From positions 2,128,501-2,192,500 of the forward strand of contig NZ_FNTJ01000001.1 in assembly GCF_900105185.1 (NCBI RefSeq): a DNA stretch of 64,000 nucleotides. The letters are read 5' to 3'. Position 1 is the first letter of the stretch, and the number at the start of each line of letters is the position of its first letter. The notes below the pieces were generated by a model. It ran no database searches and had not been told where the DNA came from. It worked only from the letters and a program-made list of their open reading frames with translations. This document shows positions 48,232 through 57,358 of the stretch, piece by piece. The DNA comes from Pseudomonas saponiphila. Its GTDB lineage: Bacteria > Pseudomonadota > Gammaproteobacteria > Pseudomonadales > Pseudomonadaceae. The position numbers and the translations under genes are program-made.

Positions 48232-48306
48232 TGTAGGAGCGAGCTTGCTCGCGAAAAAAGGTTCGTGGATCGCAGCGCCTGATTCGCGAGCAAGCTCGCT
48301 CCTGCA
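48232..48306. repeat. REP inverted pair between phnW and phnX
   Basis: TGTAGGAGCGAGC...GCGAA (48232-48255) and its near-perfect inverse TTCGCGAGC...CCTGCA (48283-48306), a typical Pseudomonas REP doublet. In RNA it would form a long hairpin inside the operon. Confidence 0.88.
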
Positions 48307-48319
48307 GGGGCACGGGGGG

Positions 48320-49414
48320 TCAGAGTTCCCGCAGGGCTTCGCCTATGGCGCTCACCGCGGCCTGCATGTCGCGGCGGTCGACGTGGCCGATGCAGCCCAC
48401 GCGGAAGGTGTCGACCTGGGTCAGCTTGCCCGGGTAGAGGATGTAGCCCTTGGCCTTGACCCGCTCGTAGAAGTCCTGGAACTGGTAGCGCGGGTCTTTC
48501 GGGGCATGGAAGGTGACGATGATCGGCGCCTGGATCGCCTCTGGCAGGAAGCTCTGCAGGCCCAGTTCGCCCATGCCCTGCAGCAGCGCCCGACAGTTGT
48601 CGGCATAGCGTGCATGGCGCGCCGGCAGGCCGCCTTGCTCGTTGTATTGCAGCAGGGCTTCATGTAACGCAGCGACTACGTGGGTCGGCGGGGTGAAGCG
48701 CCACTGGCCGGTGCTGGCCATGTAGTTGTACTGGTCGTGCAAGTCCATGGCCAGGGAATGGGCGTTGCCCGCAGCCTGGGCCAGGGAGTGTTTGTCGGCC
48801 AGGACAAAACCCATGCCGGGCACGCCTTCCAGGCATTTGCCGGAGGCGGCGATCAGCGCCTCGAAGGGGATTTCCCGGGCATCGATGGGCAGCGCGCCAA
48901 AAGAGCTCATGGCGTCGATGATCAGGCGCTTGCCGTGGTCGGCCACCACCCGGGCGATCTCCGGCAGCGGGTTGAGGATGCCGGTGCTGGTTTCGCAGTG
49001 GATCAGCGCCACGTGGCTGATGGCGCGGTCGGCCTGGAGCAGGCGCTCGACGTCGGCGGCGGTGGTGGGCTGGTCTTCGGCGGTTTCAAAGGTGCTGAAA
49101 TCCCGGCCCAGCACTTCGCAGATCTTCGCCAGGCGCTTGCCGTAGGCACCGTTGATCAGCACCAGGACCTTGCCGGTCCGGGGCACCAGGGTGCCGATGG
49201 CCGCCTCCACGGCGAAGGTGCCACTGCCTTGCAGGGGCACGCAGCAGTGGCTGTCGGCGCCGTTGACGATGGCCAGCAGTTGCCGGCACAGGCTGGCCGT
49301 CAGTTGGTTGAAGCGCTCATCCCATGAGCCCCAGTCCACCAGCATCGCCTGGCGGGTGCGGGCGGAGGTGGTCAGGGGGCCGGGGGTAAGCAGGATGGGC
49401 TCGGCGACGCTCAT
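48320..49414 (-). CDS. phnW: 2-aminoethylphosphonate--pyruvate transaminase
   Basis: 364 aa, class V aminotransferase. The N-terminal [18 protein letters not shown] is the family signature, Asp167 sits in [11 protein letters not shown], and the PLP Lys193 in [16 protein letters not shown]. It converts 2-aminoethylphosphonate and pyruvate to phosphonoacetaldehyde and alanine. The ATG at 49414 has GAGGA upstream. Operon with phnX; divergent LysR gene is the probable activator. Confidence 0.95.
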   Translation of the reverse strand: MSVAEPILLTPGPLTTSARTRQAMLVDWGSWDERFNQLTASLCRQLLAIVNGADSHCCVPLQGSGTFAVEAAIGTLVPRTGKVLVLINGAYGKRLAKICEVLGRDFSTFETAEDQPTTAADVERLLQADRAISHVALIHCETSTGILNPLPEIARVVADHGKRLIIDAMSSFGALPIDAREIPFEALIAASGKCLEGVPGMGFVLADKHSLAQAAGNAHSLAMDLHDQYNYMASTGQWRFTPPTHVVAALHEALLQYNEQGGLPARHARYADNCRALLQGMGELGLQSFLPEAIQAPIIVTFHAPKDPRYQFQDFYERVKAKGYILYPGKLTQVDTFRVGCIGHVDRRDMQAAVSAIGEALREL

Positions 49415-49524
49415 GCGGTGTCCTCGAAAAGATGGGGCTGACGCTACGGGGACTAAATTGCAGTTTGCCTTGTCATCAATCAAATTGTTTATTGTTATGC
49501 CAGCCATCAGTGAGGCCGATAGCT

Positions 49525-50385
49525 ATGAACCTGTTTCAACTCCGCGCATTCGACGCCGTGGCCCGTGAAGGCAGCTTTACCCGGGCCGCCGGACGGCTGT
49601 TCATCAGCCAGCCGGCGGTCACCGGGCATATCAAGGCCCTGGAGGAGCATTACCAGATCACCTTGCTGCGGCGCACCGCGCGCCGGGTGGAACTGACCGA
49701 GGAAGGCATCAAGCTGGCGGCCATCACCCGCGCCCTGTTCGGCCTGGCCGAAGAGGCCCAGGCCATGCTTGAGGCCAACCGGCAATTGCTGACCGGGCGC
49801 CTGGAAGTAGCGGCGGATGGCCCGCATCTGGTGATGCCGATGCTCGCCAGCCTGCGCAAGCAATATCCGGGGGTGACGGTCAACCTGCGCCTGGGCAATG
49901 CCCAGGAAACCCTGGCCGCCTTGCTGTCCGAGCACGCCGACGTGGCGGTGCTGACCGAGGTCGAGCCGCGCAAGGGCCTGCACCTGCAACGCCTGGGCGA
50001 GTCGCGAGTCTGTGCCCTGGTGCCGGCAGGGCACCCATGGCTGGAGCTGGCCGAAGGCATTGCCATCGAACAACTGGACCAGGTGATCATGGTGTTGCGC
50101 GAACCCGGTTCGATTACCCGCCGTACCTTTGATGAAGCCTGCGCGCTGGCCCAGGTCCAGCCACGGGTGCTGCTGGAGCTGGATAGCCGCGAAGCAGTGA
50201 CCGAGGCGGTGGCGGCGCAATTGGGGGTGGGCGTCGTCAGCTCGGCGGAAGTCGGTCACGACCCGCGGGTGCGAACCGTGCCGATTCGCGGCGCGGGCCT
50301 GGTTAACCGGCACATGCTCGGCTGCATCGAGCGACGTCGTGACCTGCGCCTGATCCAGGCTTTTTTTGCCCTGGCCCCCGCCTGA
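49525..50385 (+). CDS. LysR-family regulator of the phn genes, 286 aa
   Basis: A winged HTH at the N-terminus (FDAVAREGSFTRAAGRLFISQPAVTGHIKALEE) and a LysR substrate domain. Divergent from phnW with a 110-base shared control region, so it most probably regulates 2-aminoethylphosphonate use. This is inferred from arrangement; the ligand is not shown by the sequence. Confidence 0.88.
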   Translation: MNLFQLRAFDAVAREGSFTRAAGRLFISQPAVTGHIKALEEHYQITLLRRTARRVELTEEGIKLAAITRALFGLAEEAQAMLEANRQLLTGRLEVAADGPHLVMPMLASLRKQYPGVTVNLRLGNAQETLAALLSEHADVAVLTEVEPRKGLHLQRLGESRVCALVPAGHPWLELAEGIAIEQLDQVIMVLREPGSITRRTFDEACALAQVQPRVLLELDSREAVTEAVAAQLGVGVVSSAEVGHDPRVRTVPIRGAGLVNRHMLGCIERRRDLRLIQAFFALAPA

Positions 50386-50566
50386 CCCGTCCCTCGCGGG
50401 TCGGCACCGGCTCGCCATGACACAGACCCGAGTGATCACCTGCGCCGGCCAGGCCGACCGGCGGCCGGATACTGACTTTTTGGTCGATCAGGGCCTTGAG
50501 GACGTATAAACTTGCCCATCGCGTCGGCCAAATCCAACTCGACGCCATAGATCAAGAGAGTGAGTA

Positions 50567-51271
50567 ATGGGCGCACAGTGGAAGGTTAAACACAAAGAAG
50601 CGGCAGCCAACGCCAAGGGCAAGATTTTCGGCAAGCTGGTGAAAGAGATCACCATCGCCGCACGTAACGGCGCTGACGTCGCCACCAACGCCCACCTGCG
50701 GCTGGTGGTGGAACAGGCGAAAAAGGCTTCGATGCCCCGTGAAACCCTGGAGCGTGCCATCAAGAAAGGCTCGGGCCAGCTCGGCGAAACCGTGCAGTAC
50801 CACCGCGTGACCTACGAAGGTTTTGCCCCGCACCAGGTGCCGCTGATCGTTGAATGCGTGACCGACAACATCAACCGCACCGTGGCGGAAATCCGCGTGG
50901 CGTTCCGCAAGGGCCAGCTGGGCGCTTCGGGTTCGGTGTCCTGGGATTTCAACCACGTGGGCATGATCGAGGCCTCGCCGGACACTCCGGACGCCGATCC
51001 GGAACTGGCGGCCATCGAAGCCGGTGCCCAGGATTTCGAGCCGGGCGAAGAGGGCGCGACCCTGTTCCTCACCGAGCCTGCGGACCTGGATGCGGTGCAG
51101 AAGGCCCTACCTGAGCACGGCTTCACCGTGCTGTCGGCCAAGCTCGGCTACCAGCCGAAGAACCCGGTCAGCGGCCTGAGCGATGAGCAGATGGCCGAAG
51201 TCGAAGCCTTCCTCGAAGGCCTGGACAACCATGACGACGTGCAAGACATGTTCGTCGGCCTGGCGGGCTAA
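50567..51271 (+). CDS. YebC/PmpR-family protein, 234 aa
   Basis: A three-domain YebC-type protein: N-terminal [20 protein letters not shown], middle GAHVATNAHL-like segment reading [23 protein letters not shown], then [19 protein letters not shown]. Closer to the YeeN subgroup than to the RuvC-linked YebC by its start (MGAQWK). Family members relieve ribosome stalling at proline runs or act in transcription. Which role this one has is open. Confidence 0.88.
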   Translation: MGAQWKVKHKEAAANAKGKIFGKLVKEITIAARNGADVATNAHLRLVVEQAKKASMPRETLERAIKKGSGQLGETVQYHRVTYEGFAPHQVPLIVECVTDNINRTVAEIRVAFRKGQLGASGSVSWDFNHVGMIEASPDTPDADPELAAIEAGAQDFEPGEEGATLFLTEPADLDAVQKALPEHGFTVLSAKLGYQPKNPVSGLSDEQMAEVEAFLEGLDNHDDVQDMFVGLAG

Positions 51272-51279
51272 GACCGCGA

Positions 51280-51333
51280 TTCGCCGGCCAGCCGGCTCCT
51301 GCATACCCCTGTAGGAGCCGGCTGGCCGGCGAA
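51280..51333. repeat. REP inverted pair
   Basis: TTCGCCGGCCAGCCGGCTCC and its perfect inverse around a 12-base loop, lying between the YebC gene and the convergent kinase gene. It may also serve as a two-way transcription end. Confidence 0.88.
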
Positions 51334-51339
51334 GCTGTT

Positions 51340-52653
51340 TTAAAGCCCCGCCAGTTCCTCGCAAACCTGGGCAAAATCCGGTCGTGCCAGTACTTCTGGC
51401 TGACAGCAGCGCTGCACCAGCGCCGTCAGTTTCTGCTGTTGCCCCAGGCTCAGCGAACCATCTCCACGCTCCAGCAATTCCTCCAGCAAGATGCCGAAGG
51501 CCCGCACTTCCAGGCGTTGCAGTGCGCGGCTTTGCGGGGTGTCGTCCTTGGCATGGAAGGAGGCCGCGCCAAAATCCCCCAGCAAGCAGTCGCCTGTTTC
51601 ATTCCACAGGGTGTTGTGGCCGTAGAGGTCACCGTGGGTAATGCCCTGGGCGTGCAGATGGGCGCCCACCGAAGCGATGCCGCGGGCGATACGCAGCATC
51701 ACGCTGGCGCTGTAGTGCGCGTTATCCGGGTAGATATCCCGGGAGCAGGAGTCCAGGCTCGGCAGCGCCGCTAGGTTGCGGTAGCTGGAGTCGATCAGTT
51801 GCATCACCAGCCCGTTCTGGCCTTGGGGGTGATCGACAATGCGACCCTCGACGCGGATCAGGTTCGGGTGCAGCCCGGCACTGATGCAGGCGTTCATTTC
51901 ATGCAGCGGCGAGCCGTCGCTGGTCATCTCGCCCTTGTACAGCTTCACCGCCACCGCCCGCGGCGGTTGCCCGGCGGGTTGCCATTGGGCCTGGTGAATC
52001 ACCCCCGAGGCGCCTTCCCCCAGGCGCTGTTGCAAGCTCAGTTCGCTCCAGGGAATGCTCGGCGTGGAGGCCAGCGCCGTGGCGTCGGCTTCCGATTCCA
52101 GCGGGTTGCCGGCGTAGGCCAGCCAGGTCAGGCGTGGCAGGGCCAGGAGGAAGGGTGGCAGTTCGCTCAGTTGGTTGGCGGCGATCCGCAGCAGCTCCAG
52201 GCGATGGCACTGGCTCAGGCTTTCGGGCAGCCGGGTCAGGCGGTTGCCGGAGAGCATGAGTTTTTGCAGCAGCGGGCGGTTACCCAGCTCTTGCGGCAAT
52301 TCACTGATGCAATTGTCGGTGAGGATCAGCCAGCGCAACTGCGGCGGCAGCGCGGCGGCCGACACCCGTTCGATACGGTTGGCCTTGAAGCCGATCATGC
52401 TCAGTTGCGCGCATTGGCCGACACAGGCCGGCACTTCGCGAAACCGGTTGTCCGAGCAGAACAGAATGCGCAGGCGGGTCAGGCGATGCAGGTCATCGGG
52501 CAGGCTGTCCAGGGCGTTGCCGCTGAGGTTGAGGATTTCCAGGGAATCGGCGAGATCGAAGATCTCCCGGGGGAACTCGGTCAGTCCACAGGACAGGTCC
52601 AGGCGCTTGATTCCGGCCAGCTGGCCGGCCCGCAGTTGAGCAAGGGTATCCAT
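51340..52653 (-). CDS. Leucine-rich-repeat protein kinase fusion, 437 aa
   Basis: Residues about 15-195 form seven or eight LRR units (for example LEILNLSGNALDSLPDDL, LQKLMLSGNRLTRLPESL). A eukaryotic-like kinase domain follows: glycine loop LGEGASGVIHQA, VAVKLYK with the ATP-site Lys, catalytic loop HGDLYGHN and metal-binding DFG in LLGDFGAA. Arg and Lys of the usual HRDLKxxN are replaced by Gly and Tyr, as in atypical kinases. No signal peptide or membrane segment: cytoplasmic. Start at 52653 uncertain by 5 codons. Target unknown. Confidence 0.88.
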   Translation of the reverse strand: MDTLAQLRAGQLAGIKRLDLSCGLTEFPREIFDLADSLEILNLSGNALDSLPDDLHRLTRLRILFCSDNRFREVPACVGQCAQLSMIGFKANRIERVSAAALPPQLRWLILTDNCISELPQELGNRPLLQKLMLSGNRLTRLPESLSQCHRLELLRIAANQLSELPPFLLALPRLTWLAYAGNPLESEADATALASTPSIPWSELSLQQRLGEGASGVIHQAQWQPAGQPPRAVAVKLYKGEMTSDGSPLHEMNACISAGLHPNLIRVEGRIVDHPQGQNGLVMQLIDSSYRNLAALPSLDSCSRDIYPDNAHYSASVMLRIARGIASVGAHLHAQGITHGDLYGHNTLWNETGDCLLGDFGAASFHAKDDTPQSRALQRLEVRAFGILLEELLERGDGSLSLGQQQKLTALVQRCCQPEVLARPDFAQVCEELAGL

Positions 52654-52750
52654 GAACAGCGTCAACACTCGAATGAAGGACAGGGGCGGGGAGGATAAAG
52701 CAGATCGGTTGGTTTTGCTGCCTGGGCGTTGGATTGTCCCAGGGCGAGGG

Positions 52751-53122
52751 TCACTGGGTTTCCAGCAGCCTGAAGGTCAGGGTGGCCTGTCGGTGTTGTT
52801 CCCGGTAGTCGGCAATCAGCGTGAGCTCGGTCTTCTGGCCTCTGGACCACAACTGGCAGGCCACTCTCAGGGTGTGTGGATCGGCCTGCAGCGGGTAAAT
52901 GTCCAGGGCGACCCTACCGGTGCGGTCCGCTTGGCTGACGATCTCAGAAGGAGCCAGCGCCAGCTGCGCAAGCTGTTCCCCCGAGTGTTCCAGCTCTTCG
53001 GTGATCTCCTCATACATGGCCGGGCTGACGCCAAACGCCGACAACCTTGCCGGTTCTCCATCCTGCAGGGCTCGCAAAAGTTCAGTGGCCAGTCGATAGA
53101 GCTCCTCGCGATCAAATGCCAT
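52751..53122 (-). CDS. Unknown protein, 123 aa
   Basis: Small alpha+beta protein with N-terminal helices (FDREELYRLATELLRALQ) and C-terminal strands (LDIYPL, CQLWSRG, ELTLIADY, LTFRLLE). No firm family match, though the alternation recalls DUF7668-type or immunity-like small proteins. The ATG at 53122 overlaps the end of the preceding gene by 11 bases, so both are coexpressed. Confidence 0.68.
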   Translation of the reverse strand: MAFDREELYRLATELLRALQDGEPARLSAFGVSPAMYEEITEELEHSGEQLAQLALAPSEIVSQADRTGRVALDIYPLQADPHTLRVACQLWSRGQKTELTLIADYREQHRQATLTFRLLETQ

Positions 53123-53723
53123 CGTGCATCGCTCCGAGCAGCCTGAGAAATGCACCAGGTTGCCTGGCGTTGCGAGCCTCTTGGCGCATCGATTCCAGGC
53201 TGTGGTGCGCAAAGGCATGTTTGACCGAGCGCGTGGCGGCCTGGCCTAGCGGGTTGCTGGAATCGAAGTCGCTCTCCAGGGTCGCCACCTGATAGGCGCC
53301 CTTGTAGCTCCATTGGTTGAAACGCATGACATGCCGGTCATTGAGGATCACGGCGCCTTCTTTCTTGTCGTCCGAGAAGTACCAGGCCAGGTTCGGGCGG
53401 ATGCCATTGCCTTGTTGCTCCAGGAGTTTGCAGTGCCTGAGCAGGGAGCCAAGGCGTACGCCGCGAACAATGCTGAAGCCACTGCCCAGCCGTTGCTGGT
53501 TGAAGAAGTAGCACTTGAGGATCACTTCCTGCGCTCGTCGGTGGTAAAGCGTCGCGTGGCTTTTTTCGAAGAAGTGAAAGTCCGCCGGATCGCCGATCAG
53601 TTCATAGCCCTTTGCCGCGAGTTCGTCGGCAGAGAACGTCTCCAGGCCGAACGACGACGAATGTTCGAGCGTCGAGTCGTTCAGGTGCTGCTCAAAGAGC
53701 TCGAAAAAGGTGATGGGCAACAT
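53112..53723 (-). CDS. Unknown protein, 203 aa
   Basis: No signal peptide or membrane segment, and no family recognised. Contains LETFSADELAAKGYELIGD, YHRRAQEVILKCYFF and an acidic-aromatic middle. It overlaps the next small gene by 11 bases and begins 23 bases after zapE ends. The ATG at 53723 (after GGCAGGA) was preferred to the longer frame reaching into zapE. Confidence 0.65.
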   Translation of the reverse strand: MLPITFFELFEQHLNDSTLEHSSSFGLETFSADELAAKGYELIGDPADFHFFEKSHATLYHRRAQEVILKCYFFNQQRLGSGFSIVRGVRLGSLLRHCKLLEQQGNGIRPNLAWYFSDDKKEGAVILNDRHVMRFNQWSYKGAYQVATLESDFDSSNPLGQAATRSVKHAFAHHSLESMRQEARNARQPGAFLRLLGAMHDGI

Positions 53724-53745
53724 GGTCCTGCCTGTCTGTGGCGGT

Positions 53746-54864
53746 TCAGCCCAATGCATGTTCGGGACCGATTTTCCGCAGTTGTCCGAGACGACTGCGG
53801 GTGCGTGCCAGGTCAATGGCATGGCCGCCCAGGCTTTCAGCCAGCGGGCGCTGGCCGATCAGCAGCAGGCGTTTGTCCTGGTCGTAGAGCACGTCGATCA
53901 GGTTGATGAAGCGCTGCTGGGCGGCGATCGAGCATTCTCCCAGTTCGGGCAGTTCGTCGATGATCCAGGTATCGAAGCGGCGGCTCAGTTCCAGGTAGTC
54001 CATGACGGCCGTGGGCTGTTCGCACAGGTCGTTGAATTCAAAACGGATGCTGCGCTGCTGGATCTGGCGCACGGTCAGCTGTCGCGCGCCCACGCTCAGT
54101 GGCTGCGCCGGAGCATGGCGTTCCGGCAGTTCCAGGGCCTGGCGCTGGGCCGGGGTGCCGGGCCACACATAGCATCCCTGGGTGAAGACCTGCTGCTCGT
54201 GGGTCCTGGCCTGGCTGCGGTAGTCGTGGGGGCCGCCGACTTCCATGACCTGCATGCGTTGTTTGATCAGCTCGATCACCGGCTTGAAACGGGCGTGGTA
54301 CAGCGGATTGGGCAGCAAGCCTTCGGGAGCGTAGTTGGAGGTGACCAGCAGGGTGATGCCGCGTTTGAACAAGGCCTTGAACAGCCGGGTGATGAGCATG
54401 GCATCGCCGATGTCGTGGACATGGAACTCGTCGAAACACAGCACCCGGCACTGGTTGAGCAGTTCGTCCAGGGTGGTTTCCAGGGCGTCGTCCTGTTGCT
54501 GGTGACGGAACATGCCCTGGTGCAATTGGGTGAAGAAGTCATGGAAGTGCAGGCGCTGTTTTTCCGCGAGAGGCAGGGCGCGGAAGAAGCCGTCCAGCAG
54601 CCAGCTCTTGCCTCGGCCGACGGCACCGTACAAGTACAGGCTCTGGGCCTTGCCGGGTGAGTGCGCCAGGCCTTCGGCCTGCTGGGCCATGCAGTCGATC
54701 ACCCGCAACTGGCTGTGGCTCAGGGTGTAGCCCAGGTCCTGGGCCCTGTGGCGAAAGTAGTCGCGGATGACCGCACCGGCAGCGCTCTGGTGTTGCGCGG
54801 GCCTGGCGAACAGGCGACGCCAGGGAGAGCGGGTCGGTGCAGGTTTTGGCGGTAGAGCGGCCAA
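53746..54864 (-). CDS. zapE: Cell division ATPase ZapE (AFG1 family)
   Basis: 372 aa, P-loop ATPase with Walker A GAVGRGKS (80-87), Walker B VLCFDEFHVHDI, and the family sequence LYLYGAVGRGKSWLLDGFF. It associates with the Z-ring and destabilises FtsZ polymers during late constriction or under stress. Cytoplasmic. Followed by two unknown genes on the same strand. Confidence 0.93.
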   Translation of the reverse strand: MAALPPKPAPTRSPWRRLFARPAQHQSAAGAVIRDYFRHRAQDLGYTLSHSQLRVIDCMAQQAEGLAHSPGKAQSLYLYGAVGRGKSWLLDGFFRALPLAEKQRLHFHDFFTQLHQGMFRHQQQDDALETTLDELLNQCRVLCFDEFHVHDIGDAMLITRLFKALFKRGITLLVTSNYAPEGLLPNPLYHARFKPVIELIKQRMQVMEVGGPHDYRSQARTHEQQVFTQGCYVWPGTPAQRQALELPERHAPAQPLSVGARQLTVRQIQQRSIRFEFNDLCEQPTAVMDYLELSRRFDTWIIDELPELGECSIAAQQRFINLIDVLYDQDKRLLLIGQRPLAESLGGHAIDLARTRSRLGQLRKIGPEHALG

Positions 54865-55053
54865 GAGCGGTTACCTCGATGATTCCGGGCCGCTCACCTT
54901 AGAAGCGGCGCGACAATTTAACCAATAGGAAACCAGTCGACCAGTGATCTCTAAAGAGCATGGCTCGGAGGTGGGGGGCGGATGGGGCGGAATCTGGCCA
55001 ATTAATACACAAACTGGCGGTTTCCCTGCTGCTTGCTAACCTGATGGCAGCGA

Positions 55054-55605
55054 ATGCTTCTCACAAGGATTGAGGCCTTGAATGGATACCAGGGGATGGC
55101 TGTCATGAGCGCGTTGCTCTGTGCGACGGCAGGGGCCGCGGATCTGCAGGTACAGGTCCGGGTCGATGTGTTGCATGGCTGCCAGTTGCTGGGGCAACAG
55201 CGCGAGGCCGGTATCGAGCAGCTCGGCACTCTGGATTTCGGCAGCAGCGCGCGCCTGGATGACGTCGCGGGGCCTTTGACCGCTGCGCTGCCCAGTGGCC
55301 GCCGGCCGCGGCTGGAGTGCAATCCCGATACGCCCTATCAACTGCGTGTCGATGGCGGCCTGCATGGCGGCGTCGGCGACGTGCGCTATTTGGCCAGCAA
55401 CCGCTCGCTGGGCAAACCCATTCCTTATCGTCTGTACCAGGACCCGGCCCGGCGCATACCGTTGCCGGTGAATGTCCCGGTCAGCGGACGCGTGCCGGAT
55501 TCCGGCAGCGTGGATCTGCCTCTGTACGGACGTATCGAGCCCCTGGCCGAGATTCCCCGAGCCGGAGGCTATTCCGATCTATTGAAGGTGACCCTGAGCT
55601 GGTGA
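55054..55605 (+). CDS. Csu-type fimbrial subunit 1 (spore coat U domain)
   Basis: First of four short secreted proteins of the SCPU (spore coat protein U) domain, the pilin fold of Csu or archaic chaperone-usher systems. Hydrophobic start with cleavage near TAGAA. The domain shows LDFGSSARL, LECNPDTPYQLRVDGGL and the end SDLLKVTLSW. About 183 aa; the start is uncertain among 55054, 55078 (TTG) and 55096. Exported to the periplasm and passed to the chaperone encoded downstream. Confidence 0.85.
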   Translation: MLLTRIEALNGYQGMAVMSALLCATAGAADLQVQVRVDVLHGCQLLGQQREAGIEQLGTLDFGSSARLDDVAGPLTAALPSGRRPRLECNPDTPYQLRVDGGLHGGVGDVRYLASNRSLGKPIPYRLYQDPARRIPLPVNVPVSGRVPDSGSVDLPLYGRIEPLAEIPRAGGYSDLLKVTLSW

Positions 55606-55710
55606 AGGCAGGGCCATGACACCTGCTGCGGGGAATCCCGGGCAGAACAGGGAAAGCCGCCGACGATGGACGGCTCAGGTGGGAGTCCTGATGGAACCGG
55701 GATGGCAGCA

Positions 55711-56250
55711 ATGAAGGGCAGGAACTGGACGATCATCGCCTTGGGTTCGTTGTGCCTGCTGGTCGACGATGCCCAGGCGGCGATCAGCGGACAGATTCAG
55801 GCGCGCCTGGTGATCCAGGCCAGTTGCCAGGTGAGCAGCGCCGGCAACGATCCCGCCGCAGGTCCCGTCAGCGACTCGGGCCTGCTCGATTTCGGCCGGC
55901 AAGGTCCGACCTGGGTCAACCCGATCAAGGCCAGCCTTAGCGACAGTGCCGAAGGCCGCTTGCAGGTGGCCTGCAACCCCTCGGTCACCGGGTTCACCGT
56001 GACCATCAATGGCGGCCTCAATGGCGACGGCACGACCAGGCGCCTGAGCAACGGACGCCAGACCATTCCCTATCGATTGTTCGTCGATGCATCCGGTAGC
56101 GACAGCTACAGCATCGACCAGCAGCGCAATTTCGCAGTGAGCAGCGGCAGGCGGATTCCCATTCCGGTGTTCGGCTCGGTGGTCGCGAATACCCGCGCGG
56201 TTCCGGCAGGGGTCTACACCGACACCCTGACCATCACGCTGGATTGGTAA
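55711..56250 (+). CDS. Csu-type fimbrial subunit 2 (spore coat U domain)
   Basis: 179 aa with signal peptide (IIALGSLCLLVDDAQA) and SCPU domain: a first Cys in QASCQVSS, LLDFGRQGP, VACNPSVTGFTVTINGGL, the conserved RTIPYRLF-like RQTIPYRLF, and end DTLTITLDW. Two Cys likely form the usual disulfide. The ATG at 55711 fits; 55702 is possible. Second gene of the operon. Confidence 0.88.
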   Translation: MKGRNWTIIALGSLCLLVDDAQAAISGQIQARLVIQASCQVSSAGNDPAAGPVSDSGLLDFGRQGPTWVNPIKASLSDSAEGRLQVACNPSVTGFTVTINGGLNGDGTTRRLSNGRQTIPYRLFVDASGSDSYSIDQQRNFAVSSGRRIPIPVFGSVVANTRAVPAGVYTDTLTITLDW

Positions 56251-56270
56251 CTCATGAGAGGACGCACATC

Positions 56271-56807
56271 ATGCACCCGCTTGTATCGAGAATCGGCTGG
56301 CCCTTGCTGGGACTGGTCATGGCCTCAACGGCCAACGCCGCGACCACGGTCACCGGGCAGATCAGCTCGACCCTGATTCTGACCAGCAGCTGTCAGGTCA
56401 ATGGCGTCGGCGGCAGCACCGGCCTGAACTTCGGTGCCTTGAACTTCGGCACCACCAACAGCCTGTTCACTACCGCCAGCGGCCAGGTGCTGGGCGGTGG
56501 CGGCGGAGCGCTGTCGATCCTTTGCTCCAGCGGCACCACCCCGAGCCTGACCATCCAGGGCGGCAGCAATGACGGCAAGTCCAGCGGCGGCACCCGGGCG
56601 CTGTACGACGGCGTGGCCAACTACGTGCCCTACGACCTGTACACCGACTCCGGGCATTCGCAGATCGTGGCGATCAATGGGGTGATCAACCTGGCACCGA
56701 GCACCGGGGTGGCGCAGACCGTCAATCTCTATGGCCAGGCAGTGGGCAAGGCCGGGCTACCGGCCGGCACCTACACCGATACGGTGTCCGTACAACTGAC
56801 CTTCTGA
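56271..56807 (+). CDS. Csu-type fimbrial subunit 3 (spore coat U domain)
   Basis: 178 aa with signal peptide ending STANA. The SCPU domain is Gly/Ser/Thr-rich: LTSSCQVNGVGG, FGALNFGTTNS, LCSSGTTPSLTIQGGSN, VPYDLYTDSGH, and end TDTVSVQLTF. Its regular, Thr-rich makeup is like major pilin CsuA/B, so it may be the main shaft subunit. AGAGG before the ATG. Confidence 0.88.
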   Translation: MHPLVSRIGWPLLGLVMASTANAATTVTGQISSTLILTSSCQVNGVGGSTGLNFGALNFGTTNSLFTTASGQVLGGGGGALSILCSSGTTPSLTIQGGSNDGKSSGGTRALYDGVANYVPYDLYTDSGHSQIVAINGVINLAPSTGVAQTVNLYGQAVGKAGLPAGTYTDTVSVQLTF

Positions 56808-56811
56808 TGCC

Positions 56812-57312
56812 ATGGCCCGCCCCGGATGTGCGCTGCTGGCCCTGATCTGTGCCGGTGCCTGGCCGGCGTGGACCAGTGCCGCCACCAGCCAGAGCTTCCA
56901 GGTCAGCGCCACTATTACCGCCGGCTGCCTGGTGGTGGGCGGTGTCAGCAACTACGGGAGTCTGGCGTTCGGCAGCCAGTCGGCGCTGTCCACCAGCACG
57001 GTCAGGGTGGCTCTGACCGGCGGCGTGCAGTTGCAGTGCACCCCGGGGGTGACCCTGAACATGACGGTGGACGGAGGCCAGTACAACAGCAGCGGGCGGC
57101 ACATGAAGATCAACAGCGGCAGCGCCCAGGTCGCCTATCAGCTGTTTCGCGATGCGGGGTACAGCCAGAGCCTGGGGATCGGCCAGAGCGTGGCCGTGGC
57201 TTACAGCGATGCCAATAACATCAGCCTGCCGATCTACGGGCAGGTGCAGTTGCCGGGCAATCAGCCTGGGGGGACATACAGCGACGTGCTGCAGGTGCAG
57301 CTGTCGTGGTGA
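56812..57312 (+). CDS. Csu-type fimbrial subunit 4 (spore coat U domain)
   Basis: 166 aa with signal peptide ending WTSAA. SCPU features: ITAGCLVVGG, YGSLAFGSQSA, LQCTPGVTLNMTVDGGQY, VAYQLFRDAGYSQSL and end SDVLQVQLSW. It starts 4 bases after the previous stop, so the two are tightly coupled. Confidence 0.88.
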   Translation: MARPGCALLALICAGAWPAWTSAATSQSFQVSATITAGCLVVGGVSNYGSLAFGSQSALSTSTVRVALTGGVQLQCTPGVTLNMTVDGGQYNSSGRHMKINSGSAQVAYQLFRDAGYSQSLGIGQSVAVAYSDANNISLPIYGQVQLPGNQPGGTYSDVLQVQLSW

Positions 57313-57358
57313 AGGGGCGAATCGACCATCAGCCGGCAGGCGGACAAGGAGTAGCAGT

